The notes: a model not told the origin generated them from the letters alone. A stretch of 64,000 nt of DNA from Micromonospora polyrhachis (GCF_014203835.1 NZ_JACHJW010000001.1:5592501-5656500), one strand, 5' to 3'; numbered from the stretch's first letter, positions 42,150 to 51,628 are shown. Numbers and translations: made by a program.

Positions 42150-43103
42150 TCAGTGGTAGCGGCTGGCACCCATCGACCAGTCGTAGGTGCCCCGGATCCA
42201 ACAGCGGCGGGCGGTGGCGAACCGGACCACCTCGGGGTCGTCGCCGGCCAGCACCTCCGCCTCCAGTCGGAGGTACGTCGCGAGGCCACTGTTGAACCGG
42301 TCGACCGTCTCGGCCAGCGCGGACCGTTCGTCCTTACCGGTTTCCCTCGCGATCGCGTTGGTCAGGTTGTGGCCGGTGGATTCGAGCCGCCGCTCCTTGT
42401 CGTAGGAGAACGCGTCGTTGCACCAACAGACGAGGTCCGCAGCCAGCGCGTCCAGAGCGGAGAGCACCGGGTCGGCGAGCCGCTCGGCGGTGGGCAGCGC
42501 CCCGTGGGCGATGTCGGTGAGGGTGAAGCTGGGGTATACGGCTCCGGTGTGCCGACGCATCTGGACGTATTCGGCGACGGCCGGCACCCGCTGATGTTGC
42601 CGGTTGGCCGCCTCCCAGAGCAGGGCCAGCAGATAGTCCCGCAGTTGCCGGGTGAAGCGCAGCAGCAACCTCGGGTGGCCGAGCCGCCGTACCCGCCGGC
42701 AGAGGTCGTGAAGCGCCGTCGCGGCCGGCTCGGCGGTCGTCACCGCCCGGGCCGGGGCATCGCCACCGAGCCGATCGAGCACGTCGAGCAGTCGGGCAAC
42801 GGCCGGCGACAGTCGGGTAGGGTCCGCGCCCAGCCCGTCATCGTCACAGTTGTCGTCGAAGGCGAAGAGCCAGGTGACGAGATCGGTGAGCAACGCGAGC
42901 TGCTCCGGCTCGGCGTCGGGGCAGGCCCGTCCGGCCAGGTCGGCGGCGTTCGCCCGGCCGAGTCGGGTCGCCGCGTCCGGACCGGTCACCAGGCCGAACT
43001 CGGCTGCCCACCGAGCGGACCGTGCGCCGACCTCGCCGGCGTACGGGTTCACCTGCGGCACGAACGGTGGCCCGATGAGTGTCGTGGCGACGAGCGTGCG
43101 CAT
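42150..43103 (-). CDS. Class I terpene synthase
   Basis: This is a 317-residue bacterial terpene cyclase. The Asp-rich Mg-binding motif is in FAFDDNCDDD (about residues 80-89), the NSE-type motif is NDAFSYDKE near residue 232, and the C-terminal RY pair is in SMGASRYH. All three are needed for ionising a prenyl diphosphate, so it should be active; a sesquiterpene product is most likely. No prenyltransferase or P450 is adjacent. The ATG at 43103 follows GAGGAGG. Confidence 0.9.
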   Translation of the reverse strand: MRTLVATTLIGPPFVPQVNPYAGEVGARSARWAAEFGLVTGPDAATRLGRANAADLAGRACPDAEPEQLALLTDLVTWLFAFDDNCDDDGLGADPTRLSPAVARLLDVLDRLGGDAPARAVTTAEPAATALHDLCRRVRRLGHPRLLLRFTRQLRDYLLALLWEAANRQHQRVPAVAEYVQMRRHTGAVYPSFTLTDIAHGALPTAERLADPVLSALDALAADLVCWCNDAFSYDKERRLESTGHNLTNAIARETGKDERSALAETVDRFNSGLATYLRLEAEVLAGDDPEVVRFATARRCWIRGTYDWSMGASRYH

Positions 43104-43265
43104 GTGCCTCCTCTCGCCCGGGGACGTCCGCGCCCGCCAACGTCCACTTTGAACTTTGGTGAACCCTAGCCCGTACAACGAGAAATCGGCATGGTCGTCC
43201 CGCCCGATGGCCGGCTCACGACCAACGGGAGGCGAGGTCGAGCGGCATCGGACCGGTGCGGGTCC

Positions 43266-43895
43266 TCAGACTCCGAACCGCGCGGTACGCAGCCGGTCGG
43301 CCAGCGCGGCCGGTCCGACCAGCTGTACCCGAGCCACCCGCTGTCGTCCGAACAGGAAGAGGGCCAGTTCGCCGGGTGGGCCGACCAGCCGTACCGGCTC
43401 GCCACCCGCGCCGGTCGACAACTCACCCCGACCCGGTGCCTGGACGAGCACGCTGGCCGGGAACCGGCGCAGAGTGAGCCGGGCCAGTGGCGATGTCCGC
43501 TTCCACAGTGCGGCCGTCAGGCCGGGGGTCAGGTCGCGGGGATGCCACTGCGGCTGGGCCCGCCGGAGGTCCTCATGGTGGATGAAGAACTCCATGAGGT
43601 TGGTGAGCTCGTCGAGAAGCGGATTGCTCACCGGACTCCACCACGGTGGGCGGCGGATCTCGTCGACGAGTTGTGCGAAGGGTCGCCTGGCCACCGCCTG
43701 TTGGACGCGTTCGGTGCGCCTCCGCAGCGGTTTGAGCAGGATGCCGCCGGCGGCGTCCGGCCGGCGTTCCCGGACCACGAGATGCGCGGCGAGGTCTCGC
43801 GCCAGCCAGCCCTCGTTGATGGTCGGGGCGTCCGGGCCGAGGGTGAGCAGGAGAGCGGCGAGTGACTGGCGTTCCGATTGCGCGTACCTCGGCAT
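43266..43895 (-). CDS. TIGR03085 family metal-binding protein
   Basis: This 209-residue protein belongs to a DinB/mycothiol-type actinobacterial family. Typical pieces are AQSERQSLAALLLTLGPDAPT at the start (in parts), WLARDLAAHLVVRERRPDA, and LMEFFIHHEDLRRAQP with conserved His residues. The reaction is unknown. The ATG at 43895 is chosen within a longer open frame because it begins at the conserved N-terminus. It is alone on its strand, divergent from the ABC exporter pair. Confidence 0.85.
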   Translation of the reverse strand: MPRYAQSERQSLAALLLTLGPDAPTINEGWLARDLAAHLVVRERRPDAAGGILLKPLRRRTERVQQAVARRPFAQLVDEIRRPPWWSPVSNPLLDELTNLMEFFIHHEDLRRAQPQWHPRDLTPGLTAALWKRTSPLARLTLRRFPASVLVQAPGRGELSTGAGGEPVRLVGPPGELALFLFGRQRVARVQLVGPAALADRLRTARFGV

Positions 43896-44116
43896 GACTC
43901 CGATCGTAGGCCGACCGTCGCCGATCGGCCTGGCGGCGGTGATGAGCAGACGTCCGAACGGTCCGGCAGGGGCGGTTAGCGGGGCGGCGGCCGATCGGCC
44001 CGGTCGGAGCCGCGCCGGTCCTGTGACCACCCCGACATAATCGATACCAGGTAGTCGTCGGTGCCCGGTTCGGTAAGGATGAGGGGGACGATCTGAGGCT
44101 TACGGCGGGGGAGAGC

Positions 44117-45970
44117 GTGGCGATCAGTACGAAGCGGGATGTGCTCGTCCGGGGGATGCGGATTCTCGGTCGGGCGATCCGTGAGGAGCCGCGCATCTTC
44201 GCGGTCGGGGTGACCGGTAGCGTCGTCTTCGGGCTGATGATCATCGCCAGCGCGTACGTGGTCGGCGCAGTGGTCGGCGAGGTGGCGGTACCGGCGATCG
44301 CCAAGGGAGAGGTCGATGTCGGGATTCTCGCCCTCGGTGCCGGGGCGCTGATCGCGGTCAGCCTGGTCAAGGTGGCCGGCATCTTCGGCCGGCGGCTCGG
44401 TGCCGGATTCATGCAGTACCGGCTGCAAGCCACCTACCGGCAGCGGGTCACCCGGCGCTATCTGGACCTGCCCCTGTCCTGGCACCACCGACACGCCACC
44501 GGCACCCTGCTCTCCAACGCCAACTCCGACGTGGAGGCGGCCTGGTATCCGATCGCGCCCCTGCCCTTCGCGGTGGGCACGGTGGTGATGCTCGCCGCCG
44601 CCATCGGCTCGCTGTTCGCCACCGACTGGGCGCTCGCCCTCGTCGGGCTGGCGATCTTCCCGGCGTTGTTCACCCTCAACGTCGTCTACTCGCGGCGGAT
44701 GGCCCCCCGACAGACCCGGGCCCAGCAGCTCCGGGCGGAGGTCAGCGCCATCGCCCACGAGAGCTTCGACGGTGCCCTGGTGGTCAAGACGATGGGCCGT
44801 GAGGAACGGGAGACCGCCCGGTTCACCGCCCGGGTCGACGAGCTGCGGGACGCGTTGATCGCGGTCGGTCGACTGCGCGGCGTCTTCGACCCGATGCTGG
44901 AGACCCTGCCCAGCCTCGGCACCCTGGCCATCCTGGTGGTTGGCGGCATCCGGCTCCGGCAGGACGCGATCACCGTCACCGAGCTGATCAGCGTGGCCTT
45001 CCTGTTCACCGTGCTCGCCTTCCCGGTCCGGGCGATCGGTTGGGTGCTCGCCGAACTGCCGCGCAGCGTCGCCGGCTGGGACCGCCTACAGGCCGTGCTC
45101 ACCGCCACCGGCGGGATGCCGTACGGCGACCGCAGCCTGGACAAGCCAGTGGACGCACCGGCGGAACTCGCCTTCGACCAGGTCGGCTTCGGCTACCAGC
45201 CCGCCGACCCCGACGTGCCGAGCACGCCGGTGCTCCATGACGTCTCGTTCAGCGTGCCGGCCGGCCGTACCGTGGCCCTGGTCGGTCCCACCGGCTCCGG
45301 CAAGTCGACAATCGCGTCGCTGGCCGTCCGGCTGGTCGACCCCGTGGCCGGCTCGGTGACCCTCGACGGGGTGGACGTCCGGTCGCTGACCGCCGACTCG
45401 CTCGCCGGCAACGGCGCCCTGGTGGCACAGGTGCCGTTCGTCTTCGACGACACCGTCCGGGCCAACATCACCCTGGACCGGTCGGGGATCACCGACGACG
45501 ACGTCTGGGCCGCGTTGCGGCTGGCCGAGGCGGCCGGGTTCGTCGCCGCGCTGCCCGACGGGCTGGACACCATGGTCGGAGAGCGGGGCACCTCACTCTC
45601 CGGTGGGCAGCGGCAACGGCTCACCCTGGCCCGAGCCCTGGCCGGCGGGCCCCGGTTGCTGGTGCTCGACGACGCCACCAGCGCCGTTGACCCGAGGGTG
45701 GAGGCGGCGATCCTGGCCGCGCTGCGCGCCGGTGAGGACGATGCCCCGGCCGCGTCCATCCTTGTGGTGGCCTACCGGCGGGCCACCATCGCGCTCGCCG
45801 ACGAGGTGGTCTACGTCGAGCGGGGCCGGGTCGTGGCCCGAGGTACGCACCAGGGACTGCTGGCCTCCGTCCCCGGCTACGCCGACCTGGTCACCGCCTA
45901 CGAGAAGGCCGAAGCCGAACGGGAGCGGGAGAACCCACGCCCGACCGACGAGATCATGGTGGAGCAGTGA
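44117..45970 (+). CDS. ABC exporter half-transporter with degenerate ATPase site
   Basis: This is a 617-residue type IV ABC exporter: six membrane segments in residues 1-330, then an ATPase domain. Walker A is GPTGSGKSTI and the signature is LSGGQRQRL, both normal. The Walker B end reads LVLDDATSAVDP (Asp where the catalytic Glu should be), and the switch region reads VVAYRRATI (Tyr for His). These are the marks of the non-catalytic half of a heterodimeric exporter. The GTG start is at 44117. The next gene overlaps by 4 bases and carries the complementary features. Confidence 0.94.
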   Translation: MAISTKRDVLVRGMRILGRAIREEPRIFAVGVTGSVVFGLMIIASAYVVGAVVGEVAVPAIAKGEVDVGILALGAGALIAVSLVKVAGIFGRRLGAGFMQYRLQATYRQRVTRRYLDLPLSWHHRHATGTLLSNANSDVEAAWYPIAPLPFAVGTVVMLAAAIGSLFATDWALALVGLAIFPALFTLNVVYSRRMAPRQTRAQQLRAEVSAIAHESFDGALVVKTMGREERETARFTARVDELRDALIAVGRLRGVFDPMLETLPSLGTLAILVVGGIRLRQDAITVTELISVAFLFTVLAFPVRAIGWVLAELPRSVAGWDRLQAVLTATGGMPYGDRSLDKPVDAPAELAFDQVGFGYQPADPDVPSTPVLHDVSFSVPAGRTVALVGPTGSGKSTIASLAVRLVDPVAGSVTLDGVDVRSLTADSLAGNGALVAQVPFVFDDTVRANITLDRSGITDDDVWAALRLAEAAGFVAALPDGLDTMVGERGTSLSGGQRQRLTLARALAGGPRLLVLDDATSAVDPRVEAAILAALRAGEDDAPAASILVVAYRRATIALADEVVYVERGRVVARGTHQGLLASVPGYADLVTAYEKAEAERERENPRPTDEIMVEQ

Positions 45971-47751
45971 GCGCGGCGGTGGAGACGACGGAACCGGTGG
46001 AGAGCACCTGGCGGACCCTGCGCCGAGGACTGGCGCTCTCGCCCGAACTGCGGGTGGGGCTGGCCGGCACCCTTGCGTTGGCCGTGGTGTCGATGGTCGG
46101 GCGGGCAGCCGTACCGGTGGCGGTCCAACAGGGCATCGACCGGGGCCTGACCGTGCCCGGCGGCCCGGACCTCGGTGTGGTCGGTGCGGTGGTGGCCTTC
46201 ACCGCCGCCATCCTGGTGGTGACCACGCTCTGCGGCTATCTGATGATGCGACGACTCTTCACGGTCAGTGAGACGGCGCTGGCCGGCGTACGCACCCGGG
46301 CCTTCCGGCACGTGCACGACCTGTCGATGCTGCACCAGCAGTCCGAGCGGCGTGGCTCGCTGGTTTCCCGGGTCACCAGCGACGTCGACCAGATCACCCA
46401 GTTCCTCCAGTGGGGCGGGGTGATCCTGCTGATCAACCTCGGTCAGGTGGTGGTCACCTCGATCGTGATGGCGGTCTACTCCTGGCAGCTCACCCTGGTG
46501 GTGTTCGCCGCGTTCCTGCCCGCGTTGCTGGTGATCCGGTTGTTCCAGCGTCGACTGGCCGCTACCTACGGGCTGGTCCGGCAACGGATGGGGGCCATGC
46601 TCGCCGCGATCTCCGAGAGCGTGGTCGGCGCGCCGGTCATCCGGGCGTACGGGGTGTCCGGCCGTACCGCCGGTCGACTGAACGAGACGATCCAGGGGCA
46701 GCGGGTAGCCCAGCAGCGGGCCCTGCGTACCAGCGTGATCGCCTTCTCCACCGGGGAGATCGCCGCCGGGCTGGCGTTGGCCGCCGTGGTGGTGCTCGGG
46801 GTACGGCTCGGTGTCGACGGGACGCTGAGCATCGGCCAGCTGACGGCCTTCCTCTTCCTGGTGACGCTCTTCATCCAGCCGGTACAGATCGCCACCGAGG
46901 TCCTCAACGAGGCGCAGAACGCCATTGCCGGGTGGCGGCGGGTGCTCGACGTACTCGACGTCGAACCGGATGTGGCCGACCCGGGTGAGCGGGGGATGGA
47001 GCTGCCGGTCGGGGCGATCGACGTCCGCTTCGTCGACGTGGGTTTCGCGTACCCGGGTGGCCCGCCGGTGCTGGCCGACGTCGACGTGGAGATCCCGGCG
47101 AAGACCCGGATCGCCGTGGTGGGGGAGACCGGCAGCGGCAAGACGACCTTCGCGAAGCTGCTCACCCGCCTGATGGACCCCAGCTCCGGGACGGTGCTGC
47201 TCTCCGGCGTGCCGCTGGACCAGGTCCGGTTCTCGTCGTTGCGGTCCCGGGTGGTGATGGTGCCGCAGGACGGGTTCCTGTTCGACACGACGGTGGCGGC
47301 GAACGTCCGGTTCGCCCGGCCGAGCCTGACCGACGCGGAACTGGCCGAGGCCTTCACCGAACTCGGTCTGGCCGACTGGGTGGCCGGGCTTCCGAAGGGC
47401 CTGGAAACCCCGGTGGGTGAACGGGGTGAGGCGCTGAGCGTGGGCGAACGGCAGCTCGTCGCGTTGGCCCGGGCGTACGTCGCCGACCCGGATCTGCTGG
47501 TGCTCGACGAGGCGACCAGCGCGGTGGACCCGGCCACCGAGGTGCGACTCCAACGCACGCTGGACGCAGTGACCCGGGGACGTACCACGGTGGCGATCGC
47601 GCACCGGCTCTCCACCGCTCAGGCGGCGGACGAGGTGATCGTCGTGGACCGGGGCCGGATCGTGCAGCGGGGCCCGCACGACGAGCTGGTCCGGGATCCG
47701 TCCTCGGTGTACGGGCTGCTGTACGCGTCCTGGTTGGAGCAGACGCGCTAG
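45967..47751 (+). CDS. ABC exporter half-transporter with intact catalytic Glu
   Basis: This is the 594-residue partner of the preceding gene. A six-helix membrane domain is followed by an ATPase domain with Walker A GETGSGKTTF, a complete Walker B LVLDEATSAVDP and the switch IAHRLST. Its signature motif is altered to LSVGERQLV. In the heterodimer this altered signature pairs with the degenerate Walker B of the partner, leaving one working ATPase site. The cargo is unknown; drugs or lipids are typical for the type. The GTG start overlaps the upstream stop. Confidence 0.94.
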   Translation: MSAAVETTEPVESTWRTLRRGLALSPELRVGLAGTLALAVVSMVGRAAVPVAVQQGIDRGLTVPGGPDLGVVGAVVAFTAAILVVTTLCGYLMMRRLFTVSETALAGVRTRAFRHVHDLSMLHQQSERRGSLVSRVTSDVDQITQFLQWGGVILLINLGQVVVTSIVMAVYSWQLTLVVFAAFLPALLVIRLFQRRLAATYGLVRQRMGAMLAAISESVVGAPVIRAYGVSGRTAGRLNETIQGQRVAQQRALRTSVIAFSTGEIAAGLALAAVVVLGVRLGVDGTLSIGQLTAFLFLVTLFIQPVQIATEVLNEAQNAIAGWRRVLDVLDVEPDVADPGERGMELPVGAIDVRFVDVGFAYPGGPPVLADVDVEIPAKTRIAVVGETGSGKTTFAKLLTRLMDPSSGTVLLSGVPLDQVRFSSLRSRVVMVPQDGFLFDTTVAANVRFARPSLTDAELAEAFTELGLADWVAGLPKGLETPVGERGEALSVGERQLVALARAYVADPDLLVLDEATSAVDPATEVRLQRTLDAVTRGRTTVAIAHRLSTAQAADEVIVVDRGRIVQRGPHDELVRDPSSVYGLLYASWLEQTR

Positions 47752-47764
47752 GTGCCGGCTGTCC

Positions 47765-47824
47765 GGGGTGCGGACGGGTCCCCTGCTGTCGCCTTCGGCG
47801 CGGGGAGGGGTCGTTCCGCACCCC
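47765..47824. terminator. Inverted repeat between converging genes
   Basis: GGGGTGCGGA (47765-47774) and TCCGCACCCC (47815-47824) are perfect complements over 10 bp, enclosing 40 bases that can fold further. It lies in the 85 bases between the ABC exporter stop and the rpsD-like stop, and probably ends both transcripts. No U run is present. Confidence 0.45.
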
Positions 47825-47836
47825 CGGGGCGGAGGG

Positions 47837-48448
47837 TCAGCGCGAGTAGAACTCGACCACGAGCTGCTCGTCGCAGACGATCGGGACCTCGCGGCGGGCG
47901 GGTTCCCGGAGCAGGGTGGTGCGCAGGTCGGCGAGGCTGACCGACAGGTATGGCACGACCGGTCCGTCCCCGGCGTGCGCGCCGGCGGCGGCGAGCTGGA
48001 ACGGTGGCTTGGTCCGGCTGCGCTCGCGTACCTCGACTACCTGACCGGGGCGCAGCCGGTACGACGGGCGGTCCACCTTGACTCCGTCGACGGTGAGGTG
48101 TCCGTGGGCGACGAGCTGGCGTGCCTGGTAGATGGTGCGGGCCAGGCCGGCCCGGTGCACCACCGCGTCGAGTCGCCGTTCGAGTAGGCCGACCAGCGTG
48201 TCACCGGTCTTTCCGCCGGCCTTCGCCGCATCGTCGAAGGCACGCCGCAACTGGGTCTCACTGACGTTGTACTGGTGGCGCAGTCGCTGCTTCTCCAGTA
48301 GTCGTACCTGGTAGTCCGAGGTTCGGCGGCGCTGTCGGCCGTGCACCCCGGGCGGGTACGGCCGGCGCTCGAAGTATTTCGCGCACTTGCGGGTGAGGGG
48401 GATGCCGAGGGCCCGGGAGAGCCGGGCCTTGGGCCGGGGGTGGTTCAT
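47837..48448 (-). CDS. rpsD: 30S ribosomal protein S4, second (zinc-free) type
   Basis: S4 nucleates 30S assembly by binding 16S rRNA. The 203-residue product has the S4 RNA-binding domain ([21 protein letters not shown], in pieces, and [20 protein letters not shown]). The N-terminus reads [20 protein letters not shown] with only one Cys, so the four-Cys zinc site of the other S4 type is absent. The locus contains no rpoA or rpsM/rpsK. Many actinomycetes keep a Cys-rich S4 elsewhere, so this may be a paralogue used under metal limitation; that is inferred from the family. Confidence 0.93.
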   Translation of the reverse strand: MNHPRPKARLSRALGIPLTRKCAKYFERRPYPPGVHGRQRRRTSDYQVRLLEKQRLRHQYNVSETQLRRAFDDAAKAGGKTGDTLVGLLERRLDAVVHRAGLARTIYQARQLVAHGHLTVDGVKVDRPSYRLRPGQVVEVRERSRTKPPFQLAAAGAHAGDGPVVPYLSVSLADLRTTLLREPARREVPIVCDEQLVVEFYSR

Positions 48449-48486
48449 ATGGACGTCTCCAGCTCGCTGGTTTAGCCTACCCTTAC

Positions 48487-48505
48487 TTAGGTGAGCCTAA
48501 CCTGC
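48487..48505 (+). promoter_or_regulatory. Iron box (IdeR/DmdR-type operator)
   Basis: The 19 bases TTAGGTGAGCCTAACCTGC match the IdeR/DtxR consensus TTAGGTTAGGCTAACCTAA at 15 positions. It ends 14 bases before the ATG of the DUF2470 gene. A further TTAGCCTA lies just to the left (48472-48479). Repression in the presence of iron is the expected effect; the divergent rpsD-like gene may be included. Confidence 0.75.
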
Positions 48506-48519
48506 CTGGAGGTCCTGTC

Positions 48520-49308
48520 ATGCAGCAGCCCAGTCCCGCGGAGATCGCCCGGACGCTGTCCGCCGGCCGGCTTGCCGGCACCGCGTACATCGCCTGCCGT
48601 CCCGGCCCGCATCCCGTACGGCACGTCGTCGACCGGCACGGACGGGTGCTGTTGCTCGTATCGGTGACCAGCGACCTGGCCATGGCGCTGTGGCCGGCGG
48701 TCGGTGCCGAGGATGTCGCGATGGTGCTGGATGTGCGGGACCTGCCACCCGGCGCGGGAGCGCCCTCGCTGGGCCGGGTGTGGCTCTCCGGCTGGGCGAG
48801 CGTGCTCGACGGTCAGGAAGCCCGACAGGCGGCCCTCGACTTCTTCGACGTCGATCCCAGCGGCGACCTGCTGGATGTGGGCCGAGGATTTGCCCTCTAC
48901 CGGTTCGAGGTGGCCGAGGTCCGATTGGAGCAGGCCGATAGGACCATAAACGTCGACCCGGAGGAGTACGCCTCAGCCGAGCCGGATCCGCTACATCAGA
49001 TCGAGCGGGAGCTGCTGGCCGACCTGGCCGACCACCACGGTCCCGCCATCTCAGCTTTCGTGCGCGATCGGCTCGGCAACCTGGCGGGGGCAGCCGACGG
49101 CCTCCCGGCCCAGGTGGTGCGCCTGGACCGGTACGGCTTCGTGGTGACGGTGGGCCCGGCGGACGCGCGCCTCCAGGCCCGGCTTTCCTTTCCCCGCCCG
49201 GTACGGGACCGGGCCGACCTGGCTCGGCTGCTGCACCTGGTGCTCTGCGGGCACCGGCGCCACGGTTCCGTAGCCTGGGACGCGCAACCCCGACGACGGT
49301 CGGCCTAG
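48520..49308 (+). CDS. DUF2470 heme/iron-utilisation-type protein
   Basis: This is a 262-residue protein. The first 150 residues resemble the split-barrel (PNPOx-like) domain of HugZ-type heme proteins. The last 90 match DUF2470: HHGPAISAFVRDRLG, VVRLDRYGFVVTVG and LSFPRPVRDRADLARLLHLV. HugZ-like proteins bind and degrade heme to release iron. The iron box immediately upstream fits a role in iron acquisition. The ATG at 48520 follows GGAGG. Heme degradation itself is inferred. Confidence 0.88.
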   Translation: MQQPSPAEIARTLSAGRLAGTAYIACRPGPHPVRHVVDRHGRVLLLVSVTSDLAMALWPAVGAEDVAMVLDVRDLPPGAGAPSLGRVWLSGWASVLDGQEARQAALDFFDVDPSGDLLDVGRGFALYRFEVAEVRLEQADRTINVDPEEYASAEPDPLHQIERELLADLADHHGPAISAFVRDRLGNLAGAADGLPAQVVRLDRYGFVVTVGPADARLQARLSFPRPVRDRADLARLLHLVLCGHRRHGSVAWDAQPRRRSA

Positions 49309-49364
49309 CCCGGTCGGTCTCGCCGGTCGGCCTGGCCGGGTCGGTCCCGCCAAGGTGGAACCGG

Positions 49365-49970
49365 TTACCCGACAGCCTCCGAGAGGTCGCCCGTGAGGTA
49401 GTGCTGGACGGTCGGCCCTACCGCCGCCACCAGCACCTCCGGCGCGGTGGAGGCGAGTGGTTCCAGCTTCAGGATGTGTCGCACGGTGGCCATCCCGACC
49501 AGCTGCGAGGCGACCAGCGAGGCACGCAACGGTGCCTGGCTCGGGTCGATGGCCAGTTGGTCCGCCACCCGTCGCATGATCTGGGTGACGACGAACTCGC
49601 GGAGCAGGCGGGCGGTCCACTCGTTGCTCACCGCCGAGCGCAGCAGCGCCACCCCGGCGGCGCCCGCCGGTGAGTCCCAGACCCCGAGGAAGATCCGGAC
49701 CAGTCGGGCGCCGATCGCGTCCGGTGGCCCGTCGGTGATCTGCGGCAGCAGTTCGCGCGGGTCGAACGGGACGTTCATGGTGGCCAGGAAGAGTTGGTCC
49801 TTGCTGCCGAAGTAGTGGTGGACCAGCGCCGGATCCACCCCGGCACCGGCCGCTATCGACCGGATCGAGGCACCGTCGAAGCCGCGCTCGGCGAATGCCT
49901 GTCGGGCCGCGACCAGGATCGCCTCGCGGGTGTCCGGGCTGCCGGGTCGCCGTCCGGTCCGTCGTGCCAT
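49365..49970 (-). CDS. TetR family transcriptional regulator
   Basis: This 201-residue regulator has an N-terminal TetR helix-turn-helix: TREAILVAARQAFAERGFDG, then ASIRSIAAGAGVDPALVHHYF. The C-terminal ligand domain is of the tetracyclin repressor-like C-terminal type. It lies 63 bases downstream of an ABC permease gene on the same strand and is likely the repressor of the transporter operon. Start at ATG 49970, with an alternative ATG two codons upstream. Confidence 0.93.
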   Translation of the reverse strand: MARRTGRRPGSPDTREAILVAARQAFAERGFDGASIRSIAAGAGVDPALVHHYFGSKDQLFLATMNVPFDPRELLPQITDGPPDAIGARLVRIFLGVWDSPAGAAGVALLRSAVSNEWTARLLREFVVTQIMRRVADQLAIDPSQAPLRASLVASQLVGMATVRHILKLEPLASTAPEVLVAAVGPTVQHYLTGDLSEAVG

Positions 49971-50033
49971 GAGCATCCTTCGTGTCGTACGGGTCGTGCC
50001 CCGGTCCAGCGCCGATCCGGGTGACGTCCCGGC

Positions 50034-50789
50034 TCAACCGGTGCGGCGCCGCAGGGTGGCCGAGGCGAGGACCAGGGCCGCGATGACCGCGCCGGCCACG
50101 ACCGCCAGGTCCCGCCACATGACGCCGGTCGGTTCGGCGTGTGCGCCGACCTCCTGGAGCGCCTCGACCGCGTACGACAGGGGCAGCACCTTGCTGAGCC
50201 ACCACAGCCAGTCCGCCATCTGCTCGCGGGCGACGAACAGGCCGCACAGCAGGAGTTGCGGGATCACCACGATCGGCATGAACTGTACGGCCTGGAATTC
50301 GGTGCGGGCGAAGGCACTGCAGAACAGCCCCAGCGCCACCCCGAGTACGGCGTTGACCGCCGCGATCAGGACGACCAGCCCGGCGCTGCCGGCGGTGTGC
50401 AGGTCGAACAGCCAGTAGGCCACGGCTGCCGAGATGACGGCCTGGACCGTCGCGGCGAGACCGAATGCGATCCCGTAACCGAAGAGCAGGTCGAGCCGGC
50501 CCAGTGGGGTGGTCAACAGCCGTTCGAGGGTGCCGGTGGTCCGCTCGCGCAGCATGGCGATGCTGGTCACCAGGAACATGATGACGAATGGGAACACGCC
50601 CAGCATGATCAGCGAGATCCGGTCGAAGGTGGACGGTGTGCCCGGCTGGACCGGCTCGTTGTCGAACATGTAGTAGAGCAGGGTGAGCAGTACCGCCGGC
50701 ACCACGACCAGCAGGGCCACGGTACGTCGGTCGTGGCGTAGTTGGCGCAGGATCCGGCCGGTGGTCGCCGCCAGGATTCTCGGGCTCAT
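50034..50789 (-). CDS. ABC-2 type permease
   Basis: This is a 251-residue membrane subunit with six hydrophobic segments. It starts RILAATTGRILRQLRHDRRT followed by the first helix, and contains the ABC-2 motif region REQMADWLWWLSKVLPLSYAVEAL in pieces near residue 205. It exports an unknown compound, commonly a drug, with the ATPase encoded just upstream; its ATG overlaps that stop by 4 bases. Confidence 0.92.
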   Translation of the reverse strand: MSPRILAATTGRILRQLRHDRRTVALLVVVPAVLLTLLYYMFDNEPVQPGTPSTFDRISLIMLGVFPFVIMFLVTSIAMLRERTTGTLERLLTTPLGRLDLLFGYGIAFGLAATVQAVISAAVAYWLFDLHTAGSAGLVVLIAAVNAVLGVALGLFCSAFARTEFQAVQFMPIVVIPQLLLCGLFVAREQMADWLWWLSKVLPLSYAVEALQEVGAHAEPTGVMWRDLAVVAGAVIAALVLASATLRRRTG

Positions 50790-51511
50790 CGGATGACCGT
50801 CCCTTCCTGCTCCCTGATCAACTGGAGGAACGCCGCGTCGAGGTCGGTGGTGCCGGCGGTGGCGCGTACCGCCTCGGGGGTGTCGTCGGCGATCAGCCGA
50901 CCGTCGCGGATCAGCAGCAGTCGGTCACAGCGGGCGGCCTCGTCCATCACGTGGCTGGAGACCAGCAGCGTGGTGCCGTTCGCGGCCAGTTCGTGGAACC
51001 TCGCCCACAGGTCGGCCCGGAGCACCGGGTCCTGTCCGACCGTGGGTTCGTCGAGCACGAGCAGGTCGGGCCCGCCGACGAGCGCGCAGGCCAGCGACAC
51101 CCGGCTGCGCTGGCCGCCGGAGAGGGTGCCGACCAGTTGGCCGACCGCCGGGGCGAGGCCCACCTCGGCGACCACCCGGTCGGCCACCGCCGCGGGTACG
51201 CCGTGCAGCGCGGCGAAGTAGCGGGCGTTCTCCCGTACGGTCAGGTCGAGATAGACGCTCGGTGCCTGGGTCTGGTAGCCGATCCGGTGGCGCAGGGCGG
51301 TCGAGCCGGCCGGTTCGCCGAGCACGGTGACCGTGCCGGCGGTGACGACCTGCACGCCGACCACGGCCCGCATCAGAGTGGTCTTGCCACTGCCACTGGG
51401 CCCGAGCAGCCCGGTGACGCGGCCCCGGGGGATCACGCAGGAGATGCCGTCCAGCACCCGTCGCCTCCCGCGATGTACGACAAGGTCGCGCACCTCGATC
51501 GCGGTCTCCAT
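50786..51511 (-). CDS. ABC transporter ATP-binding protein
   Basis: This is a 241-residue single ATPase domain of the drug/daunorubicin export type. Walker A is GPSGSGKTTL, the signature LSGGQRSRVS, Walker B LLVLDEPTVGQDP, and the switch His is in LLVSSHVMDEA. It pairs with the following ABC-2 permease gene and is followed by a TetR gene: a typical self-regulated export operon. The start is ATG 51511. Confidence 0.95.
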   Translation of the reverse strand: METAIEVRDLVVHRGRRRVLDGISCVIPRGRVTGLLGPSGSGKTTLMRAVVGVQVVTAGTVTVLGEPAGSTALRHRIGYQTQAPSVYLDLTVRENARYFAALHGVPAAVADRVVAEVGLAPAVGQLVGTLSGGQRSRVSLACALVGGPDLLVLDEPTVGQDPVLRADLWARFHELAANGTTLLVSSHVMDEAARCDRLLLIRDGRLIADDTPEAVRATAGTTDLDAAFLQLIREQEGTVIR

Positions 51512-51628
51512 CAGTTCCTCCCCGAAAACTCATCGGACGTTGAACTCAACGCTAGATGAAATCTTGGTGGGTCGGAACCGGTGGCGAGCCCCGACTGTGG
51601 TTGATCGGTTCTGGCAGGCTCGGCTCCC

